Source: Bacteroidota bacterium
GTDB taxonomy: Bacteria; Bacteroidota; Bacteroidia; Chitinophagales; Chitinophagaceae
Assembly: GCA_028876495.1 (NCBI GenBank)
Contig: JAGWRO010000091.1
Span: 1 to 64,000, forward strand
DNA length: 64,000 nt
Direction of reading: 5' to 3'
This document shows, one piece after another, positions 1 through 9,589 of this stretch (within the stretch, counting starts at the first letter, position 1; each line of letters begins with the position of its first letter). The notes beneath the pieces were generated by a model. The model did not search any database. It was not told the DNA's origin and saw nothing but the letters and a program-made list of their open reading frames with translations. A program made the translations under genes and the position numbers.

Positions 1-2106
1 CCATAGAGTTGCTGCCCATATTTCACCAATAACATGCACTTCTCCCCCGGTTCCGGCCAATTGGCCATATGTCCATGGATTGATGCTGAGATCTGTAGAA
101 TAAGGATAAGTTCTTATCCCCGGATCTGTTGGCTGTTCGGCGAGCACATAAGTACCAAGTGAACGGGCTTTGGTTCCGTCAGATGATGAAGCAGTGGCCC
201 AATTGGTTGTCATCATTAACGCCATGTAATCACTCCAGCCTTCTCCTCCCTGTTCAGCGTTCGTAAGACAAGTAGCTGTAGAAGGGCCACCTGTTAACCT
301 GTTAGAAATTCCGTGCGTATATTCATGCGCCATTATTCCATTATCAAAATCGCCGTCCAGTTGAATACTATTAGCGCTTAATGTAGCATTTACTACCGTA
401 CTTGTTACAAGCAACGATTTAATGGTATTTCCATCGTTTTGGGTTATCATCACAGCTGGTATAGTAATGGTATTATCTGAGCCCCCCATTACAAGAATAG
501 AATCCCCTCCTGTATTGTTCACCATAATTACGGCAATAGCTCCAGCAAGTTGTGCATTTTTTATTTTGACAGTAAAATTACAGCCGCCTCTATCTATCAT
601 TGCAATTTTACCTGCGAGGGCACCTGCATTTGCAGCACTACCACAGGCAAGATGAGTAGTACCTGAAACATCATCATTATACAAGATAATGTCACCGGTA
701 ACAGGTCCAACATTCTTTAATAAATTGTTAATGCTTAATGAGCCTTCAAGCGAAGGCATTGGGCCTGCTATTGATGCAGGAGAATTAATATTTAAATTTT
801 TAGACTGATCAGGTGACCAAAGAAACATTTGCATTCTTGGATTTGATCCATCAGCAGGAGTAGAAAAATTAGCATTATTAGTGCCACTGCCGTCCTGCGC
901 ATCGGCATACACAAAATCATTTCCTGCACCACCTCTTCCCTGGTTATTATTTTGGAAATTACCGGAAGCCTCATCAAAACCATATTGGTAGCTTACGTCA
1001 TGCATCACATTATTCCAATAAAATAATTGTGTTATGGCAAAATTCATATCACTTCCTGTATCAGGCTCTTGATCAGCATAAAAAGGAAAATCAAAAGTAA
1101 GATAAGGCGCAGCAGAAGTGGAAGTAGCAGCAGCCCCCGTATTACTGTTAGTGCCCGCATGATCTTCTTTGGCCCATACATTATTTCCACGTGTATAAGA
1201 ATAATCGGTGGTTCCATCATTATGCCAACCCAAGGAAATTGCCTGATTTGAAGAACCCGATGAAAGCCACGGATTACTTACCAAAACGGGAGTGCCACCG
1301 GGAAAACTCATAGCCTCCTCTGGAAAAGGAATAACTTCGTAATCAGAAGATAGAATGGTTTGTGGCGAAAGTTTCAGTTTCTGTTGAAAGTTACTATTAG
1401 AGAGTAAATTATTTTTCGATAGGATTTGTTTCGCCTTATTAACCGGGTGACCCCAATTGTCGCTTAGTGTGAGGTTATCTTTTCCTAAAATAGTTTCATC
1501 ATTTGCATTTAAACGTACCAGCCAATAGGCGTTTGAATTATGTGGAACAATTTTTACCTGCCACCCAAGCCTTATCTTTCCATCATTACCAGCAACCCAC
1601 ATAAGATTTGAAGTGATATTTTCTTTTGAAATAGCGGAAGAAAATTCAACGTTTCGATTAGTATTATCTGTCCGCAATAATTTCAAAAAAGCAGGTCGCT
1701 GGATTTTTAATTCTCTCGCCGCCACTGATACCGCCTGAGTTGCAGAAACAACGGGAGCACCCTCTTTTGATCCAATAATTTTTTCCTCAATTTTAGCAAC
1801 CCGTTTTCCTTCAACTGAAACAGCGTGGTCATTCTTTAAAGCAATTACCTGAATAGAATGATAAACCGGAATTCCCCGGTAAGATTGCTGCAGGTAAATT
1901 AATTGTGTATTTGAGGTATGATCAAAGTAAGCATCTGAAATAATTGAATTATCAATATCATCGGAAGATAAATTTAGAAAGGAAGAATTCTGTTTAATAA
2001 GATAAAGTGCCTGTTTGGAGGGTATTTCCTGAGCGTATAATTGTTGGCAAATTACTAAAAGTATAAAAGTTTGAAATAAAAAAAACCTGTGTACAAATTT
2101 TTTCAT
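1..2106 (-). CDS. Secreted M36 (fungalysin-type) zinc metallopeptidase, 3' end beyond window
   Basis: The reading frame is open for 702 codons from an ATG at 2106 down to position 1, so the C-terminus is missing. It starts with a Sec signal peptide (MKKF, hydrophobic core, ending LYAQ). An FTP-like propeptide region follows, then the peptidase domain. A PA-type insert (GKIAMIDRGGCNFTVKI) lies before the zinc site HEYTH at about residues 594-598. The third ligand is the Glu in GGEGWSD near residue 622, which is the fungalysin arrangement. The last visible residues (GEIWAATLW) are also typical. The protein is expected to be exported and to digest external protein. Bacteroidetes members usually carry a C-terminal sorting domain, but it would lie outside the window. 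Family call is firm; substrate is unknown. Confidence 0.93.
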   Translation of the reverse strand, partial: MKKFVHRFFLFQTFILLVICQQLYAQEIPSKQALYLIKQNSSFLNLSSDDIDNSIISDAYFDHTSNTQLIYLQQSYRGIPVYHSIQVIALKNDHAVSVEGKRVAKIEEKIIGSKEGAPVVSATQAVSVAARELKIQRPAFLKLLRTDNTNRNVEFSSAISKENITSNLMWVAGNDGKIRLGWQVKIVPHNSNAYWLVRLNANDETILGKDNLTLSDNWGHPVNKAKQILSKNNLLSNSNFQQKLKLSPQTILSSDYEVIPFPEEAMSFPGGTPVLVSNPWLSSGSSNQAISLGWHNDGTTDYSYTRGNNVWAKEDHAGTNSNTGAAATSTSAAPYLTFDFPFYADQEPDTGSDMNFAITQLFYWNNVMHDVSYQYGFDEASGNFQNNNQGRGGAGNDFVYADAQDGSGTNNANFSTPADGSNPRMQMFLWSPDQSKNLNINSPASIAGPMPSLEGSLSINNLLKNVGPVTGDIILYNDDVSGTTHLACGSAANAGALAGKIAMIDRGGCNFTVKIKNAQLAGAIAVIMVNNTGGDSILVMGGSDNTITIPAVMITQNDGNTIKSLLVTSTVVNATLSANSIQLDGDFDNGIMAHEYTHGISNRLTGGPSTATCLTNAEQGGEGWSDYMALMMTTNWATASSSDGTKARSLGTYVLAEQPTDPGIRTYPYSTDLSINPWTYGQLAGTGGEVHVIGEIWAATLW

Positions 2107-2179
2107 TAGAGGTTAGTTAATTCTTATTAAAATTAATACATCAGAATAACAATTCGAAGAATAAATTTGTTTACTGTAA

Positions 2180-2216
2180 AAAATAAAACACCCGGAGAAA
2201 TCTGTTTCCCCGGGTG
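2180..2216 (-). terminator. Rho-independent terminator of the 2241-5657 gene
   Basis: An imperfect 12-bp stem (CACCCGG-a-GAAA with its complement, one mismatch) closes a four-base loop. Read on the minus strand it is followed by a T-rich tract, and it lies 25 bp past the stop codon. Confidence 0.8.
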
Positions 2217-2240
2217 CCTTTTATACGATTAAAACCATTT

Positions 2241-5200
2241 CTAAAAGTCTAGCCCCATACTAAAATAATAGATTGGTTTTCCGCGAAAGAAACCATTCAT
2301 TGGCCAACCGGCGTCAAATTTCAAAAAATATCCCAGTAAAGTGCTCCGTGCGCCAAAACCGTATCCACCAAGGAAAGGTCCGATACCCGGTGCTTTAAGA
2401 TTTACAGAAACGGTAGGATTTAAAGGATCCTGGTAGGTAATAGAAGGTCTTCCGATTTTATCGTAAGCTCCATTCCATGCGGTTCCCAGGTCAATAAATT
2501 GTATTAACTGAAAATTTCTTACAAATGCATTATTAATAGGTTTATTAAAGAAAGTAGTAAATACAGGCAACCTGAATTCACTATTAATAACTGTTGCATT
2601 ATTACCGTTTGCAGCGTTTTGAATAAAACCCCGAAGGTTTACTGCTAACGATTGAAAAGCATAATTCTGATCAGGAGCGGGTTGATTGGCAGGATTAAAA
2701 TACCGGTAAGAGGTTGCCCCATTCTTATCCGTCTTTTGATTACTGCCAAACATAAACCAGTTATCAATACCTCCCAGATAATAAATTAATTTCTGATTAC
2801 CCCAACTGAAATCCCCTGCTACCCTTCCTGCCCAAATAAAATTTCTATAAATCGGGTAATACGCTCTTGCATCAAATCCAAAATTAAAAGTACTGCGCCC
2901 CAACTGCCCGATTGGTAATTTATTAATTTGTGAGTTTATATCGATATAAGCCTTGTACCGGATACCATCCCATATATTTTGGGCAGGATTTAACGTGTTA
3001 TCATACACATATTCAAGGTGCATAAGACCATAAGTTTTTGACTGTCCGCCAGTAAAAAGTGATGATTGGTCTACTCCACTTATTATCACGTTATCCTTTC
3101 TTACTCCGATATTAAGGCGAAGACTGCGTATTTCATCAAATGGATAAGAAATGCTTCCCTGGTAAAGATTTGAAACTATTTTACCCGGATAATAACCGGT
3201 ACTATCACCAAAAGAAACTGACTGAACATTTCGATAATACATTAATCCCCAATCCAATCTTTTTCTAAGGTTAGAAAACTGGAACAGCCAATCATTGTCT
3301 TTTAAATTGGTTGATAAACGAACCCCTCCGGATATCTTAATATCTTCCATAATATCAGCAGTTCCCAGGTTAATAATTCCATTCAATCCATTATTGCTTG
3401 AGAGCGTTATAGGCCCGGAACCGCCCGTGTAAACCTGGTATTTTGTTCCTAACACATTATTATTAAAACCTGCCACCACATAATCAGCAGCAAACTTTAA
3501 TGGTTTATATGGGTATAGTCTTGCAGTCGCCAATACGAGTGACTGATCAGGCTGGGCCTGGTTATTTAATTCGGCTATCCTGGCACTATCTTTCTTCTCT
3601 GGCTTAAATTCATGCTGAAAAACATCTTCTTGCTGAGAAGCAGGTGGGGCTTCAATTTCTTCTCCGGAGCCAATCCTGCTTTTCGCCATTACTTCTTTCA
3701 TGTAAGTAGTTGCCCTGGCTGTAACATTTCTACGTCTTAAAGCATTTTCATCAATTCTTAATTTATAAAGAATTTTATCATCACTTTGGCGTGTCACTTC
3801 ACTTACCTGGTGATCCTCACCTGCTTCTTTTGTCTCCAAAATACTGCTGGCATAATTACTTAAAGGAAAAACATAGGCAGAATCTTTTGAAATTGCTACA
3901 ACCGCTATCGAATCAACGTCCTGCTTATGGTATACTTTTAAAGTAGAATCAATTTCTGGTATATCTGGATTTCTCAAAACTTCATTGCCGATAAGTACCA
4001 AAGTATCTACACCCGTGGTGCGTGTGGTAAAAAATCCTGCATACCTGTTTTGAATTCCACTCATATCACTCAAGAAGGTGAAATAAGCATCACTGTACGG
4101 CGTTGGATAACGGGCATTGCCAAATTTTAATTTTGTCAATTGAGTAATCTGGTTAAGCCCCGGCTTACCGGTTTCAAAATTGGTAACCAGGAAAATATTA
4201 AAGCGGTTATGCATTAAAGCCGTATCACCACCTTTTGCGTCGGGTGAAGGTCTATTACTGGAAAAAATAATTCCGCTTTTATTGGGCAGGTTAATATAGG
4301 ATGGATCAAGATCATCATAAACATCATCCGTTACCTGTTTTACCGTTCCATGTGCAACATCATAAGTATATATATCCGAATGGCCATTTTTGACTGCGCT
4401 AAAAAGTAACGTCTGGCTGGTTACCATATATTTCATATCCTGCACTTGGTCAAACACATCGGTAATATCTCTGTTAATAGACTTTATTTTCGTAATTACA
4501 TCATACACAAAAAGCATTAGCCTTCCGTTTTTTTCATAAAGCACCGAAAGCCTTTGTCCTTTAGGATCCCAGGCCATCATCGGGTAATTGGGATTTATTG
4601 AATTTTGTTGTGTTTTAACGCCAAATTTCAACAACGTTTTATCTTCACCATCCTCATCCAATATTAAACTGTATTTGCCTTTTTTATATTGAACTACTGC
4701 AAAAGATCCGTTTCGCTTATTCGGATTTACATTGAAATGAAAATAATTAACCCTTTTACCTACAGTATAATCAGTTATCTCACTTCCTTTAGGATAGTTT
4801 TTCCGACGCGAAATATCATTATCGTATTTCTCTTCCTCGTATTGCATAAAATTAGCAAGCACATCTTTAAACCTTCGTTGCTTAGTTACCTGCTGGGTGG
4901 CACGTTTCAAACTTTTATAAACCCTTGCGAGATACAATAAATAAGAAGTATTTTCTTTTTTATATTTTTCTTCGATATAATACCAAAATGCATGGCCCGC
5001 AAGCACAGGCCTGTCAAAAGCAAGCTGGTAAAAATTTGTGTATTTGCCACTAAGGATCTCATTTTTAAGATCATCATCAAGCTGTGGGCTCCAATTCTCA
5101 CCTACATAGGCGATATATCCGTCTATCAGCCATTGTGGAAGATCTAGCAAGGCCGCGTTTCCTGCCACTTCTCCCAGGTCTTCACCAAATAAAATATTCT

Positions 5201-5657
5201 GAACTAAAATTGAAGCAATCCCTTCACGTATCTGCCGGCGAAGGTCGGCGTGGTTTCCATTATAATATACGACCATTTTATTATTGACAAGCTTTGTAAC
5301 TCCGCCCGCATTTTGCCAATCCTGCCCAAGGCCAATATTACTTTGCTTCATCTCATCAAAAGTATTGTAGATGATAATATTCGCACGCCGCTGTAAATTA
5401 TAGTCTACAAATTTTTCAATACCCGGAAGTTCTTCTTCAGCCACCTGTGCTACATATTTTGCCAGTTCCTGGCCATTTTGATGGAAATAAGAATTAAAAT
5501 TTAATGTCTGGTAATATTGCCATTTGAATTTTTTAAATTGCAAACGGTTTTTACCAAATTGAACTGTACTCACTTGCGCATTTGCAAAACCTACCGCAAA
5601 TAAAAAAAGGGAAAACAGAATTATTTTTTTGTACTTTAGTTTCTTGTGATCTTGCAT
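2241..5657 (-). CDS. TolB-like beta-propeller protein with C-terminal outer-membrane barrel
   Basis: 1138 residues. A signal peptide of about 28 residues ends FANAQ. Residues about 60-260 resemble a gluzincin (peptidase MA-like) domain, but the usual HExxH is absent; the aligned stretch reads REGIASILVQ. Residues about 300-640 carry PD40/TolB-type blades (YSLILDEDGED, HSDIYTYDVAHG, GIIFSSNRPS). From about residue 720 the sequence alternates like a transmembrane beta-barrel and ends in aromatic FSMGLDF, as in Omp85/BamA-like surface antigens. It is therefore probably an outer-membrane protein with a large periplasmic propeller. Function is not known; the link to envelope assembly is inferred from architecture. 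It is a single gene closed by a strong terminator. Confidence 0.8.
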   Translation of the reverse strand: MQDHKKLKYKKIILFSLFLFAVGFANAQVSTVQFGKNRLQFKKFKWQYYQTLNFNSYFHQNGQELAKYVAQVAEEELPGIEKFVDYNLQRRANIIIYNTFDEMKQSNIGLGQDWQNAGGVTKLVNNKMVVYYNGNHADLRRQIREGIASILVQNILFGEDLGEVAGNAALLDLPQWLIDGYIAYVGENWSPQLDDDLKNEILSGKYTNFYQLAFDRPVLAGHAFWYYIEEKYKKENTSYLLYLARVYKSLKRATQQVTKQRRFKDVLANFMQYEEEKYDNDISRRKNYPKGSEITDYTVGKRVNYFHFNVNPNKRNGSFAVVQYKKGKYSLILDEDGEDKTLLKFGVKTQQNSINPNYPMMAWDPKGQRLSVLYEKNGRLMLFVYDVITKIKSINRDITDVFDQVQDMKYMVTSQTLLFSAVKNGHSDIYTYDVAHGTVKQVTDDVYDDLDPSYINLPNKSGIIFSSNRPSPDAKGGDTALMHNRFNIFLVTNFETGKPGLNQITQLTKLKFGNARYPTPYSDAYFTFLSDMSGIQNRYAGFFTTRTTGVDTLVLIGNEVLRNPDIPEIDSTLKVYHKQDVDSIAVVAISKDSAYVFPLSNYASSILETKEAGEDHQVSEVTRQSDDKILYKLRIDENALRRRNVTARATTYMKEVMAKSRIGSGEEIEAPPASQQEDVFQHEFKPEKKDSARIAELNNQAQPDQSLVLATARLYPYKPLKFAADYVVAGFNNNVLGTKYQVYTGGSGPITLSSNNGLNGIINLGTADIMEDIKISGGVRLSTNLKDNDWLFQFSNLRKRLDWGLMYYRNVQSVSFGDSTGYYPGKIVSNLYQGSISYPFDEIRSLRLNIGVRKDNVIISGVDQSSLFTGGQSKTYGLMHLEYVYDNTLNPAQNIWDGIRYKAYIDINSQINKLPIGQLGRSTFNFGFDARAYYPIYRNFIWAGRVAGDFSWGNQKLIYYLGGIDNWFMFGSNQKTDKNGATSYRYFNPANQPAPDQNYAFQSLAVNLRGFIQNAANGNNATVINSEFRLPVFTTFFNKPINNAFVRNFQLIQFIDLGTAWNGAYDKIGRPSITYQDPLNPTVSVNLKAPGIGPFLGGYGFGARSTLLGYFLKFDAGWPMNGFFRGKPIYYFSMGLDF

Positions 5658-5743
5658 GTGCTTTACATTAATAATCGCCCTAAAATTAAACGTTTCGTGT
5701 TAATCAATAAAATGAATTTATCGGCTACTTCAATAATACATTT

Positions 5744-6382
5744 ATGTTTCAAATAAAAGCTTTTACTTTCAATCCTGTGCAGGAAAATACCTATTTACTG
5801 TATAATGAACACAACGAATGTATTATAATTGATCCCGGTTGTTATTTTGATGCTGAAAAAGAAGAGCTGAAATCTTTTATTGTTGACTACAAATTACAAC
5901 CCAAAATTTTATTAAATACCCATTGTCATCTTGATCATGTATTTGGCAATAAATTTATTGCAGAAGAATTTAAATTAACGTTAAATACTCATCAACGGGA
6001 AAAAGAGATACTTGAAATGGCTCCGGCATCAGGTTTAATGTTCAATCTTCCTTTTGATAATTACCAGGGCGATGTAGTTTATTTAGAGGAAGGAGATTTT
6101 GTTACACTAAGAGATGATAAGCTTGAAGTAATCCATGCTCCGGGCCATTCGCCGGGAAGTATTTGTTTTTACTGTGAAAAACAACATTTTATTATTGGTG
6201 GTGATGTGCTTTTCCAAAACAGTATCGGCCGCACTGATCTCCCTTATGGAAGCCATGAAGACCTTTTGAAAAACATCAAAGAAAAACTTTTTAAACTTCC
6301 TGAAGACGTAAAAGTTTACCCTGGACATGGCCCTGAAACAACTATTGGGCAGGAGATGAAAGAAAATCCTTTTCTGCAATAA
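5744..6382 (+). CDS. MBL-fold metallo-hydrolase (glyoxalase II-like)
   Basis: 212 residues. The metal-binding motif THCHLDH lies near residue 60, followed by HAPGHSPGS, GGDVLF and YPGHGPETTIG, which supply the remaining His and Asp ligands of a binuclear metallo-beta-lactamase fold. Length fits the small YcbL-type glyoxalase II-like hydrolases, which act on thioesters or related substrates in the cytoplasm. The C-terminal substrate-binding domain of true glyoxalase II is missing, so the exact substrate is open. It is transcribed divergently from the TolB/barrel gene with an 86-bp spacer. Confidence 0.88.
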   Translation: MFQIKAFTFNPVQENTYLLYNEHNECIIIDPGCYFDAEKEELKSFIVDYKLQPKILLNTHCHLDHVFGNKFIAEEFKLTLNTHQREKEILEMAPASGLMFNLPFDNYQGDVVYLEEGDFVTLRDDKLEVIHAPGHSPGSICFYCEKQHFIIGGDVLFQNSIGRTDLPYGSHEDLLKNIKEKLFKLPEDVKVYPGHGPETTIGQEMKENPFLQ

Positions 6383-6435
6383 TTCTTACGGTTGCAAAAT
6401 TTTAATCATAGAAATCCAACAAATAAAGCAGATTC

Positions 6436-7812
6436 TTATTTATCAGCTGATAATTCAGCAAAGTATTTATGAAAATAAGGAATGGTTTCTATGCCTTTAT
6501 TAAAGTTTACGATTCCGTATTTTTCATTGGGCGAATGAAGATTATCACTGTCAAGTCCGAAACCCATAAAAATTATCTTTACGCCTAATTCTTTTTCAAG
6601 TATAGTACAAATAGGAATACTTCCTCCGCCACGAACAGGAACCGGAGTTTTGCCAAAAGTAGTTTCTATCGCTCTTGTAGCCGCCTGGTAACCTTTGCTG
6701 TCAATCGGTGTAAGATAGGGCTCACCACCATGATGACGAAAGGCTTTTACCGAAACAGAAGAAGGTGCAATTGAGGTAAAATAATCGATTAGTTTCTGGG
6801 TCATCTTATCGGAAGTCTGATTGGGAACCAGTCTTGCTGAAATTTTAGCAGTAGCTTTTGAAGGCAAAACAGTTTTTGCCCCTTCGCCCTGGTATCCACC
6901 CCAAATGCCATTCACTTCCAGCGTAGGCCGGATGCCGGTGCGTTCAATGGTTGTAAATCCTTTTTCTCCCCATAATTCTTTTGCACCGGTTTCTTTTTTA
7001 TATTCTTCTTCACTAAAAGGCGCTTCATTCATTAATGTCCTTTCTTCTGCAGAAACATCCAACACATCATCGTAAAAACCGGGAATTGTGATATGATTAT
7101 TTTCATCGTGGCAGCTTGCTATCATTTTTGCCAAAACAGTAATCGGATTAGCTACTGCCCCACCATATGTTCCGCTGTGTAAATCTCTTTCCGGACCGGT
7201 AACTTCAACTTCAATATATGACAAACCACGCACACCAATATCCAGTGATGGTGTTTCCAAACTTAGCATAGAACTATCGCTTATCAGAATCACATCTGCT
7301 TTTAAAAGCTCTTTATTTTGTTCTACAAACTTGCCAAGATTGGGCGAACCAACTTCTTCTTCTCCTTCAATAATAAATTTGATATTAGTAGGCAAAGTGT
7401 TTGTTTTTGCCATCACCTCCATTGCTTTTACATGCATAAAAAACTGGCCTTTATCATCGGCTGATCCACGCGCGTAAACTTTACCGTCTTTTATTACCGG
7501 CTCAAAAGGCTTACTATGCCATAGTTCCATCGGTTCTGGAGGCTGAACATCATAATGTCCGTATACTAAAACAGTGGGCTTATTTTTGTCAATTATTTTT
7601 TCTGCATACACTACCGGGAATCCGTCGGTTGGCATCACTTCGGCTTTATCTGCACCTGCTCCCAGTAAACTCTTCTTTACTGCATCAGCGCATTTTGCCA
7701 TATCATCTCTGTGTTCCTTTTTGGCGCTTACAGAGGGAATACGAAGCAATTCCATCATCTCATTTAAAAACCGGTCTTTATTTTTCTCTTGAAATTCTTT
7801 CCATTCTTCCAT
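6436..7812 (-). CDS. M20 family dipeptidase
   Basis: 458 residues, the usual length for the carnosinase/DapE-like dipeptidase branch of M20. Metal-binding and catalytic motifs are in order: GHYDVQPPEP near residue 85, ARGSADDKGQ, the IEGEEEVGS glutamate pair, the lid-domain SGTYGG, and a C-terminal GFGLDSDNLHSPNE carrying the last His ligand. There is no signal peptide, so it is cytosolic and cleaves small peptides, probably with two zinc or manganese ions. It stands alone on the minus strand, convergent with the MBL hydrolase gene (53 bp apart). Confidence 0.92.
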   Translation of the reverse strand: MEEWKEFQEKNKDRFLNEMMELLRIPSVSAKKEHRDDMAKCADAVKKSLLGAGADKAEVMPTDGFPVVYAEKIIDKNKPTVLVYGHYDVQPPEPMELWHSKPFEPVIKDGKVYARGSADDKGQFFMHVKAMEVMAKTNTLPTNIKFIIEGEEEVGSPNLGKFVEQNKELLKADVILISDSSMLSLETPSLDIGVRGLSYIEVEVTGPERDLHSGTYGGAVANPITVLAKMIASCHDENNHITIPGFYDDVLDVSAEERTLMNEAPFSEEEYKKETGAKELWGEKGFTTIERTGIRPTLEVNGIWGGYQGEGAKTVLPSKATAKISARLVPNQTSDKMTQKLIDYFTSIAPSSVSVKAFRHHGGEPYLTPIDSKGYQAATRAIETTFGKTPVPVRGGGSIPICTILEKELGVKIIFMGFGLDSDNLHSPNEKYGIVNFNKGIETIPYFHKYFAELSADK

Positions 7813-7922
7813 AACGATTAATAGGTATTTTTAAACTTGAAACAGAGCGAATATAAATCTTTTTAAAAGGATATGTTACAACAAACACAATTGACTAAAA
7901 TGAAAAAAATCTTCATGAAATA

Positions 7923-7955
7923 TTTGGATTTGAATGTCAGGATTCTTTACATTTG
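7923..7955 (+). promoter_or_regulatory. Orphan Bacteroidetes-type promoter on the plus strand
   Basis: TTTG (7923-7926), 21-bp spacer, TACATTTG (7948-7955). Both boxes match consensus, yet both flanking genes lie on the minus strand. The predicted start near 7961 precedes an inverted repeat (TCAGCCTTTG at 7978-7987, CAAAGGCTGA at 8021-8030). It may drive a short RNA; see findings. Confidence 0.45.
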
Positions 7956-8073
7956 CACCAGATTGCTTTTCAATTTATCAGCCTTTGTTTTAGTTGCTTC
8001 TTATTCAGTCGCTTCTTGAGCAAAGGCTGAGACAATTAAAGGAGAACCATTTCAACTTTTAGATAATTTTTTA

Positions 8074-9546
8074 TCAAACACTTCCATTTCCTGAAAAAAT
8101 TGTTATTGCACGATTTATCCCCAATCTTATCTTTTTAAAGAACCTATAATAATATTCCTTATTAAATAATTGAGAATCATGCATGGCTTTATAGGTAAGA
8201 AAAAAACCTACAGGCGAAAGAATGATCACCGGCAGCCACATTCCAACTATAGGAATAAGAACATGGTCTTTTGTAAACTTTTCACCGAAAATATTCAATA
8301 AATAAAAGATCATAAAAAATAACAACGCCATCACCAAAGGCATTCCCAGTCCTCCTTTCCGAATGATAGAACCCAAAGGAGCTCCGATAAAAAACAATAC
8401 CAGGCACGCTATAGAAACAGATAATTTTTTGTGCCATTCTATTTGATGAGCTGTTATATCGTCATTTTGAGCTTTATAATCAGCAACAACTACCTGCAGA
8501 AGATTACGTGCGTTGTTTACCTGGTTTAATGTTTGGTCGAAGACGGTTGTTTTCAGGCTATCAGGAATCAAAGAATCAAAAGTGTTTACTTTTTTTTCAG
8601 GAAACTTTTCTCTTACTACTGCTACTTCTTTTTTGGTAGCAATGGTGTCTTTGAATTTTGAATATCTTACATAAGAGGCGAGTTCGCTGTGGTTTCTTCT
8701 GTAAAGTGAATCCGGGGCATGTTTTAAAGAATCCAGGTCTACATTTAACTGGCGCATTGTTTTCATCCGTATGTTATTCATAAATAGACTGTCGGATGTT
8801 TTTTGAAGATTGAGCTGGCTCATATCAAAGAGTTTATTGTATTCTCTGAAACGTAAATCAATAAACTCATTGTTTTTATAATTAAAATTCCCATTTTCCT
8901 GGTATCTGTTACCATTTTCTAATTTAAGTTCAAGGAATTTTTTATCCTTACTTATCGACATTTTCCCACTTTCAGAAACAATTGTATTATCCTGAACACT
9001 GTTCGTTTGCTCATAGATCAACACCTTGTGCAACGTACTTCTGTCTTTATCTTTTTTATCTACCTTAATAGAAAACCCCCTGAATCCATTGTAAAAAACG
9101 CCATCCTTTAAATCAAAAGCAGGGCTTTTTGTATAAATATCATGATAGATAACCGCAAATTTTAAATTTGCTTTTGGTGCAATATAATTGGCAAATAAAA
9201 AGGCAACGCCTGAAAGAAGAACGGTTACAAGAAATAAAGGACGCATAAAGCGTAACAAAGAAATGCCTGAAGATTTAATGGCGACTAACTCAAAATTTTC
9301 ACCCAATTTTCCAAATGTCATTATGGAAGAAATAAGAATTGAAATTGGCATAGCAAGGGTTACCAATGTAGCACTCGCATAAATTAAAAATTTGATAAGT
9401 GTCCACATATCCAGCCCTTTCCCTACAAGATCATCAATATATTTCCACAATATTTGCATCATAAACACAAACAGTGTAATAAAAAAAGTAGCGATGAATG
9501 GCCACACAAAAGCTTTTAATATTAATTTGTCAAGTTTTTTGAACAT
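8074..9546 (-). CDS. LptF/LptG family permease (YjgP/YjgQ)
   Basis: 490 residues. Three or so transmembrane helices lie in the first 120 residues (FVWPFIATFFITLFVFMM and PLFLVTVLLSGVAFLFANY), followed by a soluble region of about 240 residues and a second helix block (LSVSIACLVLFFIGAPLGSIIRKGGLGMP, then FFMIFYLLNIFG). This is the LptF/LptG layout: the inner-membrane permease of the Lpt machine that lifts lipopolysaccharide toward the outer membrane. The periplasmic insert is longer than in E. coli, as is common in Bacteroidetes. Which of LptF or LptG it represents cannot be told from sequence alone. Confidence 0.9.
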   Translation of the reverse strand: MFKKLDKLILKAFVWPFIATFFITLFVFMMQILWKYIDDLVGKGLDMWTLIKFLIYASATLVTLAMPISILISSIMTFGKLGENFELVAIKSSGISLLRFMRPLFLVTVLLSGVAFLFANYIAPKANLKFAVIYHDIYTKSPAFDLKDGVFYNGFRGFSIKVDKKDKDRSTLHKVLIYEQTNSVQDNTIVSESGKMSISKDKKFLELKLENGNRYQENGNFNYKNNEFIDLRFREYNKLFDMSQLNLQKTSDSLFMNNIRMKTMRQLNVDLDSLKHAPDSLYRRNHSELASYVRYSKFKDTIATKKEVAVVREKFPEKKVNTFDSLIPDSLKTTVFDQTLNQVNNARNLLQVVVADYKAQNDDITAHQIEWHKKLSVSIACLVLFFIGAPLGSIIRKGGLGMPLVMALLFFMIFYLLNIFGEKFTKDHVLIPIVGMWLPVIILSPVGFFLTYKAMHDSQLFNKEYYYRFFKKIRLGINRAITIFSGNGSV

Positions 9547-9589
9547 CTAAAATTCGGTAGCGTTAACTCTTTTGTTGTAAATTTCAAAA

